DNA from: Sedimenticola sp.
GTDB taxonomy: Bacteria > Pseudomonadota > Gammaproteobacteria > Chromatiales > Chromatiaceae
Reading direction: 5' to 3'
Length of the DNA: 64,000 nt
Assembly (NCBI GenBank): GCA_026985055.1
Contig: JALSQZ010000165.1
Coordinates: 1 to 64,000 of the forward strand
Position numbers and translations under genes: made by a program. This document shows, one piece after another, positions 18,449 through 29,189 of this stretch (positions are counted from its first letter, which is position 1; each line of letters opens with the position of its first letter). The notes under the pieces are model-generated. The model made no database searches. It worked only from the letters and a program-made list of their open reading frames with translations, and was not told the origin of the DNA.

Positions 18449-21400
18449 ATGGATCTCCAAAGGGCTCTCGGTCTGGGGCAGCCAGACACAAGCGCAAAAA
18501 AAGAACGAAAAAAGCTGCACATGTACATCAACCTCAAGCTCGCCTCTTCCGGCCAGCCTACCTGTGCCGACGGCTATGCCACGGCTTTTCTCTCCACCGC
18601 AGATGATCTGTTGCGCACCTACCGGGAAAAAAACCGGCTGCTCACAGATTACCGCTGCCCGGTGGACCAGCGCATAGAAAACTATCTCCAGGACTATCTT
18701 GGCGACCTGGGCATGGAAGTTCCTCGCCTGCCCAGCAATACCTTCGTCCTGGATCGTCACGGCGTGGCCAGGGAACTGTCCCTGCCCATGGGCAAGGATG
18801 AATTCAAGTCCGATATTGTATCCAGTTATCGGGTGAAGCAGGGTGTGCTGCACAATCCGGCCAGCGACCGGCGCACCACCAAGGGCTCTTTCCACATCGC
18901 CGAGGGTGGCCTGCCGATTCCCGGCGACAAGAAAGCCGTCCCCCGGGAGGTTTTTGCCACCATGCTCAGTCGGGCCATGAATCCCCCGGAGTCCCTGCTT
19001 ACCATTCCTTTCACCGCAGAGGAAGAAACTCCGGCACGCATGTTCGTCTCCCTGTTGCTGCGTCCCGTGGTTTGTCCGGAAATTCCCGGCATGGATGCGG
19101 AAAAAACCATGGAAATCCGCTTTTTCGCACCGGGCAACCTGGTGAGCAATCTGGATTTCGTGGAAAGCATATTCGGCAACGGCGGCAACCCCTATCTGCC
19201 CAAATTCGACGCGGCCCTCGATGTCGAACACTGGACCGGCCACACCGGTTGCGTGATTCTGGCTCCCCATCTGGTGAATTTCACCAAGAAAGAACTGGGA
19301 TTGCCGCACTGGGACGACGCCAACGAGCGGCAACGTCGCGAAGGCATGTGCTGGAAAACAGAGGACGAACGGTACAACGATGGCCAGGCCTTCAAGATCA
19401 CCGCAAGGGATGAACGCGGCATCATCGTCACCATTCTCGCGGACAATTATTACGGCTATTGCAAGAAGGAAGTGAAAACCCAGATTGGTTATTCGGCCAA
19501 CCTGTTCGGCCTTGCGGAAGAGGAACATGCCGGCGGCGCCCTGGCCTTTCCCCGTCGCAACCATGGCGAGGAATATGGCGTGGACAGCCGTACCCGTGAT
19601 CCGAATTACAGCTTCGAGGACATGGTCAGGAATTATGGTCCCCTGATGAAGGTGAAATCCAGGGGTTACGCCATCGACCGCAAATTCCCGGACGTCATCT
19701 ATGTTCCCCAGGATCTGCGCATGGATCTGAACAAGCAGACCATTACCTGGTGGAAAAACGGGGAAAAACAGCAGATTCGCCTTCAGCCGGGCAAGATTTA
19801 CATACAACCCAACGGCTACAAGATCGAGATGAAAAAACATCCCGGAGCGCCTTCCTGGCGACTGGTGGGCATGGATCCGGAAGGCACCTTCTGTCACAAG
19901 CCCAGCACGGTATCCGGTGGCGGCAAGTCCGAAATATCCAAGTCCCTGAATGATGCGGTGATCTACTCTCCGCTGTTCGTGGATGATTTGCAGGCCGATC
20001 TGGATCGGGTGCAGGAAATCTTCGACCGGGATTACACCACCCGCTTCAAGCCGGGCCATGAGGACGAGGACCGCGACCCTACGCGCAAGCCGCTTTCCGA
20101 GGAACGCAGTCTGGGATCTGTTATCAAGTTGCTCACCCCTTCATCCAGCTACACGGATGAATATAATGAATGGCTGGAATCCATTCCGCCACGCATCCTG
20201 GCTCTGGTGCTGATGATCAAACGCTTCTACCGCCAGGAATGGGGCAACCAATGGCGTCAACATCTCACCGTGGATGTAGTGGATGGCGCGCCTGGCCATG
20301 AGCTCAAGCTGCATGACCGCAAAGTCATCGCCTCCTACCTTCGGGTAGGCTTCGACCGCGCCAACAAGTGGCGGGTATTCAAGGTTCGCCAGGATTTCAT
20401 TGCCGCGGAAAAAATACAGATGGAAGATGACATCAGCGCTTCCGTAGTGGTGCCGGTGAAGGCCATCAGCCATTGCCGGCCGGGTGATGAGCACCCACAC
20501 AGCGTCAAACTGGTAAAAAACTGCGAATATCGCCTCTTCCAGCGTCCCGATGACGCCGTGATTCCCGGCTACGACCGGCAAACCGAAAAAGACATGGCGC
20601 AACCGGGAAATTTCCTGGCCAACTATGAGCCCTTGCACGGCAGCTCCCTGGCAGCCGTAGTGGAAGATGTAATGACCCTGTGCAGTTTCACTCCTCCCAT
20701 GCGCAAACTGCTGGAGGCGGCATACAAGAAAGGCAAGGGTTATGTGGTGTCATCCGCCCATCCCCGCTTGGTGGATGGCAAACCATCCAAAAATCCCCGC
20801 TATCTGCAGACCCGCCCGGATCTCACCGACCCGGTGCGCAAGTATGTGGCTGAGCTTGGCGCGCGCCTGCATCGCAAGCTGCCCCTGGGCGAACCCCTTT
20901 GCCAACCGGTGGATGCGGTGCTGGCCGGACGGCGCAACAATCCACCGGAACCGGGCATCCGCCCCCTGGCGGTATACAACCCCATTCACTACCAGGAACT
21001 GCCCGAACTGTTCATGGATTTCATTTGCTCTCTCACGGGAAAATCCCCGTCCACCACGGGAGCAGGCAGCGAAGGTGCACTCACCAAAGGGCCTTTCAAC
21101 GCCCTGCGGCCCACAGCGGATCTGAACAATGCCCTGGTTTCCTTCATACTTACCGGGTACGCCGGCTATTCCAGCTCCGCAGGTTTCATCGGCCCCGATC
21201 TGCGCGTGGATCACGACATCAGTCTGCTCATACCCGAAATCTGGGCGCGTCTGCACTCCAGCCAGCGGGATCCGCAAAACCTGATCGAGCACGGCTACCT
21301 GGAACCCCTGCAGGATTTCGAACACAAGGGCGAAAAAGTATTGGCCAGCCGTCTCGGCTACCGCATTACCGACCGCTTCGTACATGGTTTTCTGGGCAAG

Positions 21401-21946
21401 ATCTTCGACAACCCCAACCAGGTATTCACGGAAGAGATTCTCAAGCCCGAGACCCAGGATCTGGACGTATTCGCCGATGGTGTGGCGAATATCGTGGAAG
21501 CCCAGCGCAAGGTCGCCCAGCGTTATCTGGACGATGGTTCCGTGGAAGAAGCCTGTCCGCCCCTGCGGGCCCTGCTGTACATCATGGCCACGGGTGAATA
21601 CCAGGGCAGGGATGTGCATGATCCGGAAATTCGGGCCATGTTCACCCGTGAATCCCTGCTCGCCTCCGACTGGTATCACGAACGTTTGCGGGAAAAACAG
21701 CAGCGCGACATCGCTCTGTGGAAGCGGCATATCGCTTCCCTGGAAAATTTCCTGGCGCAACCCGGCTACGAAGACGAGGCGCGGCGCCTGAACATCGCCC
21801 ATCGCCTGCAAAGCGCCCAGGCGCGCCTGACGCGCATACAAAGCCCGGAATATCTGGATTCCCTGGTAGGCACCATAGGCGCGGATCCATTACGCCCTTC
21901 TGCAACCGCGGGAGTGGCTGTCGGGGAAGAAAAGAAAGTAGCCTGA
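18449..21946 (+). CDS. PPi-type phosphoenolpyruvate carboxykinase-like protein
   Basis: Very large (~1165 aa) protein with blocks such as FKSDIVSSYRVKQGVLHNPASDRRTTKGSFHIAEGGLPIPGDKKAVP, RFFAPGNLVSNLDFVESIFGNGG, WTGHTGCVILAPHL, ADNYYGYCKKEVKTQIGYSANL, CHKPSTVSGGGKSEISKS, recalled as PPi-PEPCK family blocks. GGAGGT Shine-Dalgarno precedes ATG 18449, so the provided 18371 start is probably too long. Confidence 0.75.
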   Translation: MDLQRALGLGQPDTSAKKERKKLHMYINLKLASSGQPTCADGYATAFLSTADDLLRTYREKNRLLTDYRCPVDQRIENYLQDYLGDLGMEVPRLPSNTFVLDRHGVARELSLPMGKDEFKSDIVSSYRVKQGVLHNPASDRRTTKGSFHIAEGGLPIPGDKKAVPREVFATMLSRAMNPPESLLTIPFTAEEETPARMFVSLLLRPVVCPEIPGMDAEKTMEIRFFAPGNLVSNLDFVESIFGNGGNPYLPKFDAALDVEHWTGHTGCVILAPHLVNFTKKELGLPHWDDANERQRREGMCWKTEDERYNDGQAFKITARDERGIIVTILADNYYGYCKKEVKTQIGYSANLFGLAEEEHAGGALAFPRRNHGEEYGVDSRTRDPNYSFEDMVRNYGPLMKVKSRGYAIDRKFPDVIYVPQDLRMDLNKQTITWWKNGEKQQIRLQPGKIYIQPNGYKIEMKKHPGAPSWRLVGMDPEGTFCHKPSTVSGGGKSEISKSLNDAVIYSPLFVDDLQADLDRVQEIFDRDYTTRFKPGHEDEDRDPTRKPLSEERSLGSVIKLLTPSSSYTDEYNEWLESIPPRILALVLMIKRFYRQEWGNQWRQHLTVDVVDGAPGHELKLHDRKVIASYLRVGFDRANKWRVFKVRQDFIAAEKIQMEDDISASVVVPVKAISHCRPGDEHPHSVKLVKNCEYRLFQRPDDAVIPGYDRQTEKDMAQPGNFLANYEPLHGSSLAAVVEDVMTLCSFTPPMRKLLEAAYKKGKGYVVSSAHPRLVDGKPSKNPRYLQTRPDLTDPVRKYVAELGARLHRKLPLGEPLCQPVDAVLAGRRNNPPEPGIRPLAVYNPIHYQELPELFMDFICSLTGKSPSTTGAGSEGALTKGPFNALRPTADLNNALVSFILTGYAGYSSSAGFIGPDLRVDHDISLLIPEIWARLHSSQRDPQNLIEHGYLEPLQDFEHKGEKVLASRLGYRITDRFVHGFLGKIFDNPNQVFTEEILKPETQDLDVFADGVANIVEAQRKVAQRYLDDGSVEEACPPLRALLYIMATGEYQGRDVHDPEIRAMFTRESLLASDWYHERLREKQQRDIALWKRHIASLENFLAQPGYEDEARRLNIAHRLQSAQARLTRIQSPEYLDSLVGTIGADPLRPSATAGVAVGEEKKVA

Positions 21947-21969
21947 GCCGGCCCGGCGCTTGGCAGGAT

Positions 21970-21992
21970 GTTGAAAAACCGTGTTTTTCAAC
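21970..21992. terminator. hairpin between convergent genes (possible bidirectional terminator)
   Basis: GTTGAAAAA-CCGTG-TTTTTCAAC perfect 9-bp stem. Confidence 0.4.
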
Positions 21993-22698
21993 CGTCTGTT
22001 AGCCAGAGAGGATCTGCACCCAGGTGTTGCAAAAACCGTTCGTGGGCGGCTTCCTCTTCCGCCGAGGCGCGCACCACCGCAAGTGCCGCCCTGTCCGAAG
22101 GAAGCCGGCGAATGGCCTGCCCTTCTGCCCTGCCCTGCTCCACTCCCTGTTCTTCCTGAAACAGGGTGGATTGCCCTCCGGTCATGGCCAGATAGACTTC
22201 CGCCAGAATCTCCGCATCCAGCAAGGCGCCGTGTTTCTGGCGCTGGGAGTTGTCGATATCATAGCGGCCGCACAGGGCATCCAGACTGTTGCGTTGTCCC
22301 GGGTGCTTGTTGCGCGCCATGACCAGGGTATCGGTAACCGTGCAATAGCTTTCCAGCGCTTTCCAGCCGCCCAGCCTTTTCAGCTCGGCGTCGATAAATC
22401 CCACATCGAAAGGCGCATTGTGGATGATCAGCTCGGCTCCCTGTATGTAGTCCATGAAATCCTGAACCACGTCCTCGAAACGCGGCTTGTCGCGCAGAAA
22501 TTCATTGGTAATGCCATGCACTTCCACCGCGCCCGCATCGATTTCCCGATCCGGTTGCAGATATTGATGGAAGTCGTTGCCAGTGGGGCGACGATCGATC
22601 AGTTCCACACAGCCTATCTCTATGATGCGGTGCCCCTGTAAAGGCTCCAGACCGGTAGTCTCCGTGTCCAGTACGATCTGTCTCGACATGCCATTCAT
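21988..22698 (-). CDS. dnaQ: DNA polymerase III epsilon subunit
   Basis: [42 protein letters not shown]; next to rnhA. Confidence 0.96.
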   Translation of the reverse strand: MNGMSRQIVLDTETTGLEPLQGHRIIEIGCVELIDRRPTGNDFHQYLQPDREIDAGAVEVHGITNEFLRDKPRFEDVVQDFMDYIQGAELIIHNAPFDVGFIDAELKRLGGWKALESYCTVTDTLVMARNKHPGQRNSLDALCGRYDIDNSQRQKHGALLDAEILAEVYLAMTGGQSTLFQEEQGVEQGRAEGQAIRRLPSDRAALAVVRASAEEEAAHERFLQHLGADPLWLTDG

Positions 22699-23135
22699 TG
22701 CAGTTCCTCTATGCCCCGATTGGCCAACTGATCCGCCCGCTCGTTTTCCGCATGGCCACTATGTCCCTTCACCCATTCCCAGCGCACATCATGCTCTTGC
22801 ACCAACACGTCCAGCTGCTGCCACAGATCCGCATTTTTTACCGGTTTTTTCGCCGCGGTCTTCCAGCCATTGCGCTTCCAGTTGTGTATCCACTGGGTCA
22901 TGCCGTTCTTCACATACTGGGAGTCGGTAACAATGGTGACCGCACTGGGCCGGTTCAGCGCCTGCAAGCCCTGGATCACCGCCAGCAATTCCATGCGGTT
23001 GTTGGTAGTGTCGTGTTCCCCTCCCCACAATTCCTTTTCCCGACCGCGATAGCGCAACAGCGCACCCCAGCCTCCCGGTCCGGGATTGCCCTTGCAGGCA
23101 CCGTCAGTGTACAGCATCACCCTGCTTTCACTCAT
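22695..23135 (-). CDS. rnhA: ribonuclease HI
   Basis: [43 protein letters not shown]. Confidence 0.97.
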   Translation of the reverse strand: MSESRVMLYTDGACKGNPGPGGWGALLRYRGREKELWGGEHDTTNNRMELLAVIQGLQALNRPSAVTIVTDSQYVKNGMTQWIHNWKRNGWKTAAKKPVKNADLWQQLDVLVQEHDVRWEWVKGHSGHAENERADQLANRGIEELQ

Positions 23136-23892
23136 CTTTCAGTTCCCCAGGCATATGGGCCACCGGCTGCACCGGGCGTCCCGCCGGCGTTGACTTCAGT
23201 TTCCAGCGCATTCCAACCGGTGTCAGTGTGGATACCCTCTTTATCGCAACCATGACATAGACTCCGGAAAAACGGGGCAGGTACTGCTGGGACAGTTTGT
23301 CCATGCGTGGAAAACGCTGGCGCAGGAAGGCTTTTTTCCAGGGCGGGCGAAACAGCAGACTGTAGTTTTGTACGGTATCGAAACCGAGCAGGGAAACCCA
23401 GTCCTGCAGGCGTCTTGCGGAAATGAAATGGCCGCGCCAGGGAAGCTGTCGGCTCGCGCCCGGCAGATACCGTCGCAGCCCCCACAGGCTATACGGGTTG
23501 AACCCGGCAATGATCAGCCTGCCCTCGGGTATCAGTATGCGCTCAACCTCACGCAGTACCTGACGGGGATCCGGGGCAAAATCCAGAGTATGCGGCAGCA
23601 CCACAGCGTCGATGCTGTCACCGGCGACGGGCACTGCGTCGGGATGGGCAACCAGCTGGCTTTCGGCGTCATGACAGGGGCTGACACGGTAAAAGCTGCG
23701 TACAGGAGAAGCCTGGGCATAGGACGGCATGTTACACAGCCAGCTCAGTTCCAACAGATAGTAACCAAACAGATTTTCTACGACCTGCTGCAACACCTCA
23801 CGCTCATGTTCCAACACCATTTTTCCCATGTTGGATTCAAACCACCGGTTCAGTGCCTCAATCTGGCGCGTATATTCATCCGCCTGTTTCAT
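23128..23892 (-). CDS. class I SAM-dependent methyltransferase
   Basis: [47 protein letters not shown]; conserved neighbour of rnhA. Confidence 0.85.
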   Translation of the reverse strand: MKQADEYTRQIEALNRWFESNMGKMVLEHEREVLQQVVENLFGYYLLELSWLCNMPSYAQASPVRSFYRVSPCHDAESQLVAHPDAVPVAGDSIDAVVLPHTLDFAPDPRQVLREVERILIPEGRLIIAGFNPYSLWGLRRYLPGASRQLPWRGHFISARRLQDWVSLLGFDTVQNYSLLFRPPWKKAFLRQRFPRMDKLSQQYLPRFSGVYVMVAIKRVSTLTPVGMRWKLKSTPAGRPVQPVAHMPGELKDE

Positions 23893-23983
23893 GTCTGCAT
23901 TGTAGAGCGTGAACAGTCAATGTGGAACCGGCGCCCCGTTTTTCGTATAGTTACAGCATCATACCTGACGTATCGCGTACTCT

Positions 23984-25336
23984 ATGCTGTTCAGAACACT
24001 GTCTTTCCTCTTGATGCTGGTACTGCTGGGCGGTTGCGTGAGCAACCCCTCGAAAGACAAGGCCGCTGAAGCCATCATTCCCCAAGACGATCTGCCCGTG
24101 GTACTCACGGATGACTATTTCAATCCTCTGGGACTTCCGCGTCCTGAACTTCAACCACAAATGCCGGAAGAAACCGACCTGTGGAAACTCCTCACCCAGG
24201 ATTACCGGTTACGGCAAATACAGCACCCCAGCATCGACCGGGAAGTAAAGCTCTTCCAGGCGCGTGGCGATTCCCTCACCCGGCAACTGCGCAAGGGTGA
24301 ACCCTATCTCTATTATATTCTCCAGGAAGTGAAACGGCGCGACATGCCTGCGGAAATCGCTCTTCTGCCCGGCGTGGAAAGCGGCTTCCGCCCCACGGCC
24401 TATTCCCGGCATGGCGCAGCAGGACTTTGGCAGTTCATGCCCGCCACGGGCCGTTATTTCGGCCTGAAACAGGACTGGTGGTACGATGCCCGACGTGATC
24501 CGGTAGCCTCTACCAACGCCGCACTGAACTACCTGCAAAAGCTCAACAAGCGATTCAACGGCGACTGGCTGCTGGCCATTGCCGCCTACAACGCCGGCGG
24601 CGGCACTGTAGCCAGGGCCATACGCAAGAATCTGGAGAAGGATCAACCGGTGGATTTCTGGTCGCTGGACCTGCCCTCTGAAACCCGGGAGTACGTGCCA
24701 AGACTGCTGGCCCTGGCGCGCATTATCGACGATCCCGACCGATATGGCCTGGCCCTGCCGCCCATCGACAACGACCCCCGTTTCGTCAAAGTGGAAATCG
24801 GCGAGCAGATCGATCTCAAGGTGGCAGCGAAACTGGCCGGAATGAAACCGGAAGAATTGCTGCAATTGAACGCGGGATTCAATCGCTGGGCCACCCATCC
24901 CGAAGGCCCCCATTACCTGCTGCTGCCTGCGGACAAGGCTTCCACTTTCTCGCAAAAACTGGCGGCATTACCCGAAGATCAGCGCATGCGCTGGAGCCGT
25001 TATCGTATCCGTCCTGGCGACAATCTGGGGCGCATTGCGAGAAAACATGGCGTAACCGTGAAAGCCCTGATGCAGGCCAATCATCTGAAGAATCACCGTA
25101 TTCGCGCCGGGGCGCATCTTCTGATTCCGCTGTCCACGGGCACTACCGCAATTGCCGCGTTCAACGCCATTCCCGGGGCACAGCGCAAACTCCGCTACCG
25201 GGTTCGGAAAGGTGATTCCCTGTACGCCATCGCCCGTCAGTTTGGCGTCAAAATTGCCGACCTGAAGAAATGGAACCGCCTTGCCAGCGACCGCCTGCGC
25301 CCGGGACAGAAGCTGACCGTAGTCAGAACCATGTAA
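23984..25336 (+). CDS. mltD: membrane-bound lytic murein transglycosylase D with LysM domains
   Basis: Lipobox LLGGC; LLPGVESGFRPTAYSRHGAAGLWQFMPATGRYFGL; two LysM-like repeats (YRIRPGDNLGRIA, YRVRKGDSLYAIA). Confidence 0.93.
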   Translation: MLFRTLSFLLMLVLLGGCVSNPSKDKAAEAIIPQDDLPVVLTDDYFNPLGLPRPELQPQMPEETDLWKLLTQDYRLRQIQHPSIDREVKLFQARGDSLTRQLRKGEPYLYYILQEVKRRDMPAEIALLPGVESGFRPTAYSRHGAAGLWQFMPATGRYFGLKQDWWYDARRDPVASTNAALNYLQKLNKRFNGDWLLAIAAYNAGGGTVARAIRKNLEKDQPVDFWSLDLPSETREYVPRLLALARIIDDPDRYGLALPPIDNDPRFVKVEIGEQIDLKVAAKLAGMKPEELLQLNAGFNRWATHPEGPHYLLLPADKASTFSQKLAALPEDQRMRWSRYRIRPGDNLGRIARKHGVTVKALMQANHLKNHRIRAGAHLLIPLSTGTTAIAAFNAIPGAQRKLRYRVRKGDSLYAIARQFGVKIADLKKWNRLASDRLRPGQKLTVVRTM

Positions 25337-25459
25337 GCCACGACAAACGCTATCGGAAACACGCCCTTTCATCTTGCCATGGATGAAAATTCCACATGGA
25401 CATCGTGCCCGATGAGTGCCACACTTTGCGCAATTTATTCGATATTCTGAGGATTCTTC

Positions 25460-27061
25460 ATGCGCAACTTATTCATCATGTTGCTCATTGCCGTCCTTGT
25501 GTATTGCGGCACCGTTTTGTCCCGCCCGGAAAATCTGGCGGATGAACAGGTTCTGCGTCGAGGCAACGGCGCGGAAGTCCAGACTCTGGATCCACACAAG
25601 GCAGAAGGCGTTCCTGCATCCAATATCCTGCGGGATCTCTATGAAGGACTGACCATAGAAGCACCGGATGGCAAGGTGATTCCGGGCACCGCCAAATCCT
25701 GGGAGATCAGCGATGACGGCAAGACCTACACTTTCCATCTGCGCGAGAATGCCAAATGGTCCAATGGCGACCCGGTCACCGCACACGACTTTGTATATGG
25801 TTTGCGTCGATCCGTGGATCCCGCCACTGCCTCCAAATACTCCCAGATCCTTGCTCCCATTCTGAACGCCGAGGATGTCATCGCCGGCAAGCAGCCGGTT
25901 GAGAACCTGGGCGTCAGGGCACTGGACGATCACACCCTGGAAATCCGGCTCAAGGCCAGTACGCCTTATTTTCTCGGCCTGCTCAATCACTCCAGCACCT
26001 ATCCGGTACACAAGGCCAGCGTGGAAAAATACGGCAATGAATTTTCCCGTCCGGGGAAACTGGTCTCCAACGGCGCTTATGTACTCAGGGAATGGGTCAT
26101 TCAGTCCCACATCAAACTGGAACGCAACACCAATTACTGGGACAACGAAAACACCATTATCGATACAGTCTATTACTATCCCATAGAAGATCAGTCCACG
26201 GAACTGAAGCGCTATCGCGCGGGCGAGATCGACCGTACCGAGGATGTCCCCAGCCAGCAGATCAAGTGGATCAAAAAAAACCTGCCGGATGAACTGCAGA
26301 TCGCTCCTTACCTGGGCAGCTATTATTTCGGTTTCAACCTGACCCGCCCGCCATTCAAGGACAACCTCAAACTGCGCCGCGCCCTTTCCATGGCCATCAA
26401 TCGGGAAATCATCACCGAAAAGATTACCGGCCTGGGGGAAAAACCCCTGTATTCCTGGGTGCCGCCGGGAATCAACGGCTATGCACCGGCAAAATTCGAT
26501 TATGCCGACTGGCCACAAAAGAAACGTATCGAGGAAGCCCGCAGGCTCTACAGGGAAGCCGGCTATTCCAGAAGCAATCCCCTGACAGTGGAGATCCGCT
26601 ACAACACCAGCGAAAACCACAAGAAGATCGCCATCGCCATTGCCGCCATGTGGAAGCAGGCGCTTGGGGTAAAGACCCGCCTGGTCAATGAAGAATGGAA
26701 AGTCTTTCTCGAAAACCGCAAGCAGAAACAGCTCACCCAGGTCTTCCGCGCTGGCTGGATCGGCGACTACAACGATCCATACAACTTCATGGAAATCCTT
26801 CTCAGCAAACACGGCCTCAACGATTCTGCCTACATGAACCCGGAATATGACGAGTTGTTGCACCAAGCGAGCATGGAAGCCGACCCGAAGAAACGCTTTC
26901 AGCTCATGCGTCAGGCGGAAGCCCTGGTGCTGCGTGACCATCCGGTCATACCCATTTACTCCTATGTCTCCAGCCACCTGATCAAACCCTGGGTGGGCAA
27001 CTATGTACCCAACATACTGGACCACAACTACAGCAAAGATCTGTACATTCTCAAACACTAA
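25460..27061 (+). CDS. oppA: oligopeptide ABC transporter substrate-binding protein
   Basis: EVQTLDPHKAEGVPASNILRDLYEGL; SBP_bac_5-type; followed by oppB/C/D/F. Confidence 0.93.
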   Translation: MRNLFIMLLIAVLVYCGTVLSRPENLADEQVLRRGNGAEVQTLDPHKAEGVPASNILRDLYEGLTIEAPDGKVIPGTAKSWEISDDGKTYTFHLRENAKWSNGDPVTAHDFVYGLRRSVDPATASKYSQILAPILNAEDVIAGKQPVENLGVRALDDHTLEIRLKASTPYFLGLLNHSSTYPVHKASVEKYGNEFSRPGKLVSNGAYVLREWVIQSHIKLERNTNYWDNENTIIDTVYYYPIEDQSTELKRYRAGEIDRTEDVPSQQIKWIKKNLPDELQIAPYLGSYYFGFNLTRPPFKDNLKLRRALSMAINREIITEKITGLGEKPLYSWVPPGINGYAPAKFDYADWPQKKRIEEARRLYREAGYSRSNPLTVEIRYNTSENHKKIAIAIAAMWKQALGVKTRLVNEEWKVFLENRKQKQLTQVFRAGWIGDYNDPYNFMEILLSKHGLNDSAYMNPEYDELLHQASMEADPKKRFQLMRQAEALVLRDHPVIPIYSYVSSHLIKPWVGNYVPNILDHNYSKDLYILKH

Positions 27062-27071
27062 GGAACAGCCC

Positions 27072-29189
27072 ATGCGTAACATCACCAGATCCGCCTTTTT
27101 CCTCGTGGCAGGGCTACTCGGCCTTGCCTTTATGCCAGCTGCATCTTCCGCTGCGGTGAAACAGATATCCGACTACCAGCAGGCGGCAAAGGCAGCGAAT
27201 GTGGTTTTTCAACTGCCGCACTGGGAAAAAACACCAGCTCAGATACAGGCAACCCTGGAAACCGCCATCTCCGTCTCTGATCAGCGGTTGGCGGCAATCA
27301 TTGCGCGCAAGCCGGAACAGCGCACTTTCGCCAATACCATTACCGCCCTGGATCAGGCCTATTTTCCGGTAACCCTGGCCTCCGAACGCCTGGACGTCAT
27401 TCAGGAAATCAGTCCGTCGAAGGAAATGCGTGATGTTGCCACGGCTGCCATACAGCGACTGGAAACCTGGTTTGTCGATACCAGCTTCCGCAGGGATCTG
27501 TATGAGACCATCAAAAGTTTTGCCGCCACCCATCCCCAGGTCAGCGGTGAAGACGCCATGTATCTGAAGACCGTCCTGCGCGACTACCGGCGTAACGGCA
27601 TGGACCTTCCCAAGGAACAGCGCGACCGGCTGCAATTGCTGAAGAACCAGCTCAACGACCTGCAACTCCAGTTCAAACGCAACATATCCGCCGCCAAGCC
27701 CCTGGTGGAATTCACCCGTGAGGAACTCGAAGGCGTCAGCGAGGATTTCCTCAACAACAAGGCGGTGTTGGGAGAAGATGGAAAGTATCGGATCAATGCC
27801 AATGTCACCTGGCAGATTCTGGAAGTATTGCGCAATGCCAAACGGGAAGAGACGCGCAAGCGCCTGTCCATCGCACGCACCAGCCGGGTGCTCAAGGAAA
27901 ACACGCCCTTGTTCGTGAAAATACTCAAAACCCGGGCGGAAATCGCCAGGCTGCTCGGATATGACAACTGGGCGGACTACCGTATTGAAATCAAAATGGC
28001 CAAAAATGGCAAAACCGCCTGGGATTTTCTGCAACAGCTCAAAACCGGATTGGAACCAAAATTCCGGCAGGAACTGGCGACCTACGCTCAACTCAAGGCC
28101 AGGGATACAGAAAATCCCGATGCAAAAATCCATTACTGGGATATCGGTTATTACAAAAACCAGTTGAGCAAAAGTCGTTACAAAATCGACAAGGACAAGC
28201 TCAAGGTCTATTTCGAGCTGGAAAACACCTTGCAGGGAATGTTTTCCATATTCGAAGAACTGTTCGGAATCCGTATTGAAGCGGTGGAAGCACCCTATAA
28301 ATGGGTGGACGACCTGCGTCTGTATGCCATCACCGATGCTGCCAGCGGCACGCCCCTGGGCCTGCTCTACATGGATATGTTTCCCCGGGACGGCAAATAC
28401 AACCATTTTGCCCAGTTTGGCGTGACCCCGGCGCTGCGCCTGCCCAATGGCAAGTATCAGCGTCCCGTGGCGGCGCTGATCTGCAATTTCCCTCCACCGG
28501 GCAACGGCAAACCTTCCCTGCTCACCTATAACGACACGGAAACCCTGTTCCACGAATTCGGACACGCCCTGCACACGGTGCTGACCCAGGCAAACTACAT
28601 GGAGTTCTCCGGCACATCCGTCCCCCGCGATTTCGTGGAAGCACCTTCACAAATGCTGGAAAACTGGGTGCGGGACAAGAAGGTGCTGGACCGCTTCGCC
28701 GTGGATTACCGTGACCACAAGAGCAAAATCCCGGCTGAGATTCTGAACAAGCTGGAAGAATTGCGTCTGGCCACCATCGCCACCTATTACCGTGGCCAGC
28801 TTGCCTATGGTCTGCTGGATCTGCGCATACACATGAGCAACGATCCCAAGGTTTTCGAGAATGTCGTGGATGTCACCAACAAGATCATTGGCGATGTCTA
28901 TCTTCCCGTACCCGAAGGAACCGGCCTGATTGCTTCCTTCGGTCATCTCGGAGGCGGTTACGACGCAGGCTACTACGGCTATGCCTGGGCCGACGCCATA
29001 TCCGCGGACATGGCGTCCGTGTTCCGCAAAGCCCCTGGTGGTTTCATGGACAAGGATACCGGCATGCGCCTGCGCAAGGAAATCTATGCCGTGGGCGGCG
29101 CCCGGGAGATCGATGACTCCATTCGCGCCTTTCTTCAGCGTGAACGCTCCCTGGAGCCCTTCTTTGAATTCATCGGCCTGAAGAAATAG
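27072..29189 (+). CDS. M3 family zinc metallopeptidase with signal peptide
   Basis: ETLFHEFGHALHTVLTQANYMEFSGTSVPRDFVEAPSQMLENW; N-terminal signal peptide MRNITRSAFFLVAGLLGLAFMPAASSAA; start ATG 27072. Confidence 0.93.
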   Translation: MRNITRSAFFLVAGLLGLAFMPAASSAAVKQISDYQQAAKAANVVFQLPHWEKTPAQIQATLETAISVSDQRLAAIIARKPEQRTFANTITALDQAYFPVTLASERLDVIQEISPSKEMRDVATAAIQRLETWFVDTSFRRDLYETIKSFAATHPQVSGEDAMYLKTVLRDYRRNGMDLPKEQRDRLQLLKNQLNDLQLQFKRNISAAKPLVEFTREELEGVSEDFLNNKAVLGEDGKYRINANVTWQILEVLRNAKREETRKRLSIARTSRVLKENTPLFVKILKTRAEIARLLGYDNWADYRIEIKMAKNGKTAWDFLQQLKTGLEPKFRQELATYAQLKARDTENPDAKIHYWDIGYYKNQLSKSRYKIDKDKLKVYFELENTLQGMFSIFEELFGIRIEAVEAPYKWVDDLRLYAITDAASGTPLGLLYMDMFPRDGKYNHFAQFGVTPALRLPNGKYQRPVAALICNFPPPGNGKPSLLTYNDTETLFHEFGHALHTVLTQANYMEFSGTSVPRDFVEAPSQMLENWVRDKKVLDRFAVDYRDHKSKIPAEILNKLEELRLATIATYYRGQLAYGLLDLRIHMSNDPKVFENVVDVTNKIIGDVYLPVPEGTGLIASFGHLGGGYDAGYYGYAWADAISADMASVFRKAPGGFMDKDTGMRLRKEIYAVGGAREIDDSIRAFLQRERSLEPFFEFIGLKK

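Noticed and set aside
18428-20059. 543-aa minus-strand ORF
   Set aside because: Antisense shadow of the strongly coding PEPCK-like gene
25469-27085. 538-aa minus-strand ORF
   Set aside because: Antisense shadow of oppA
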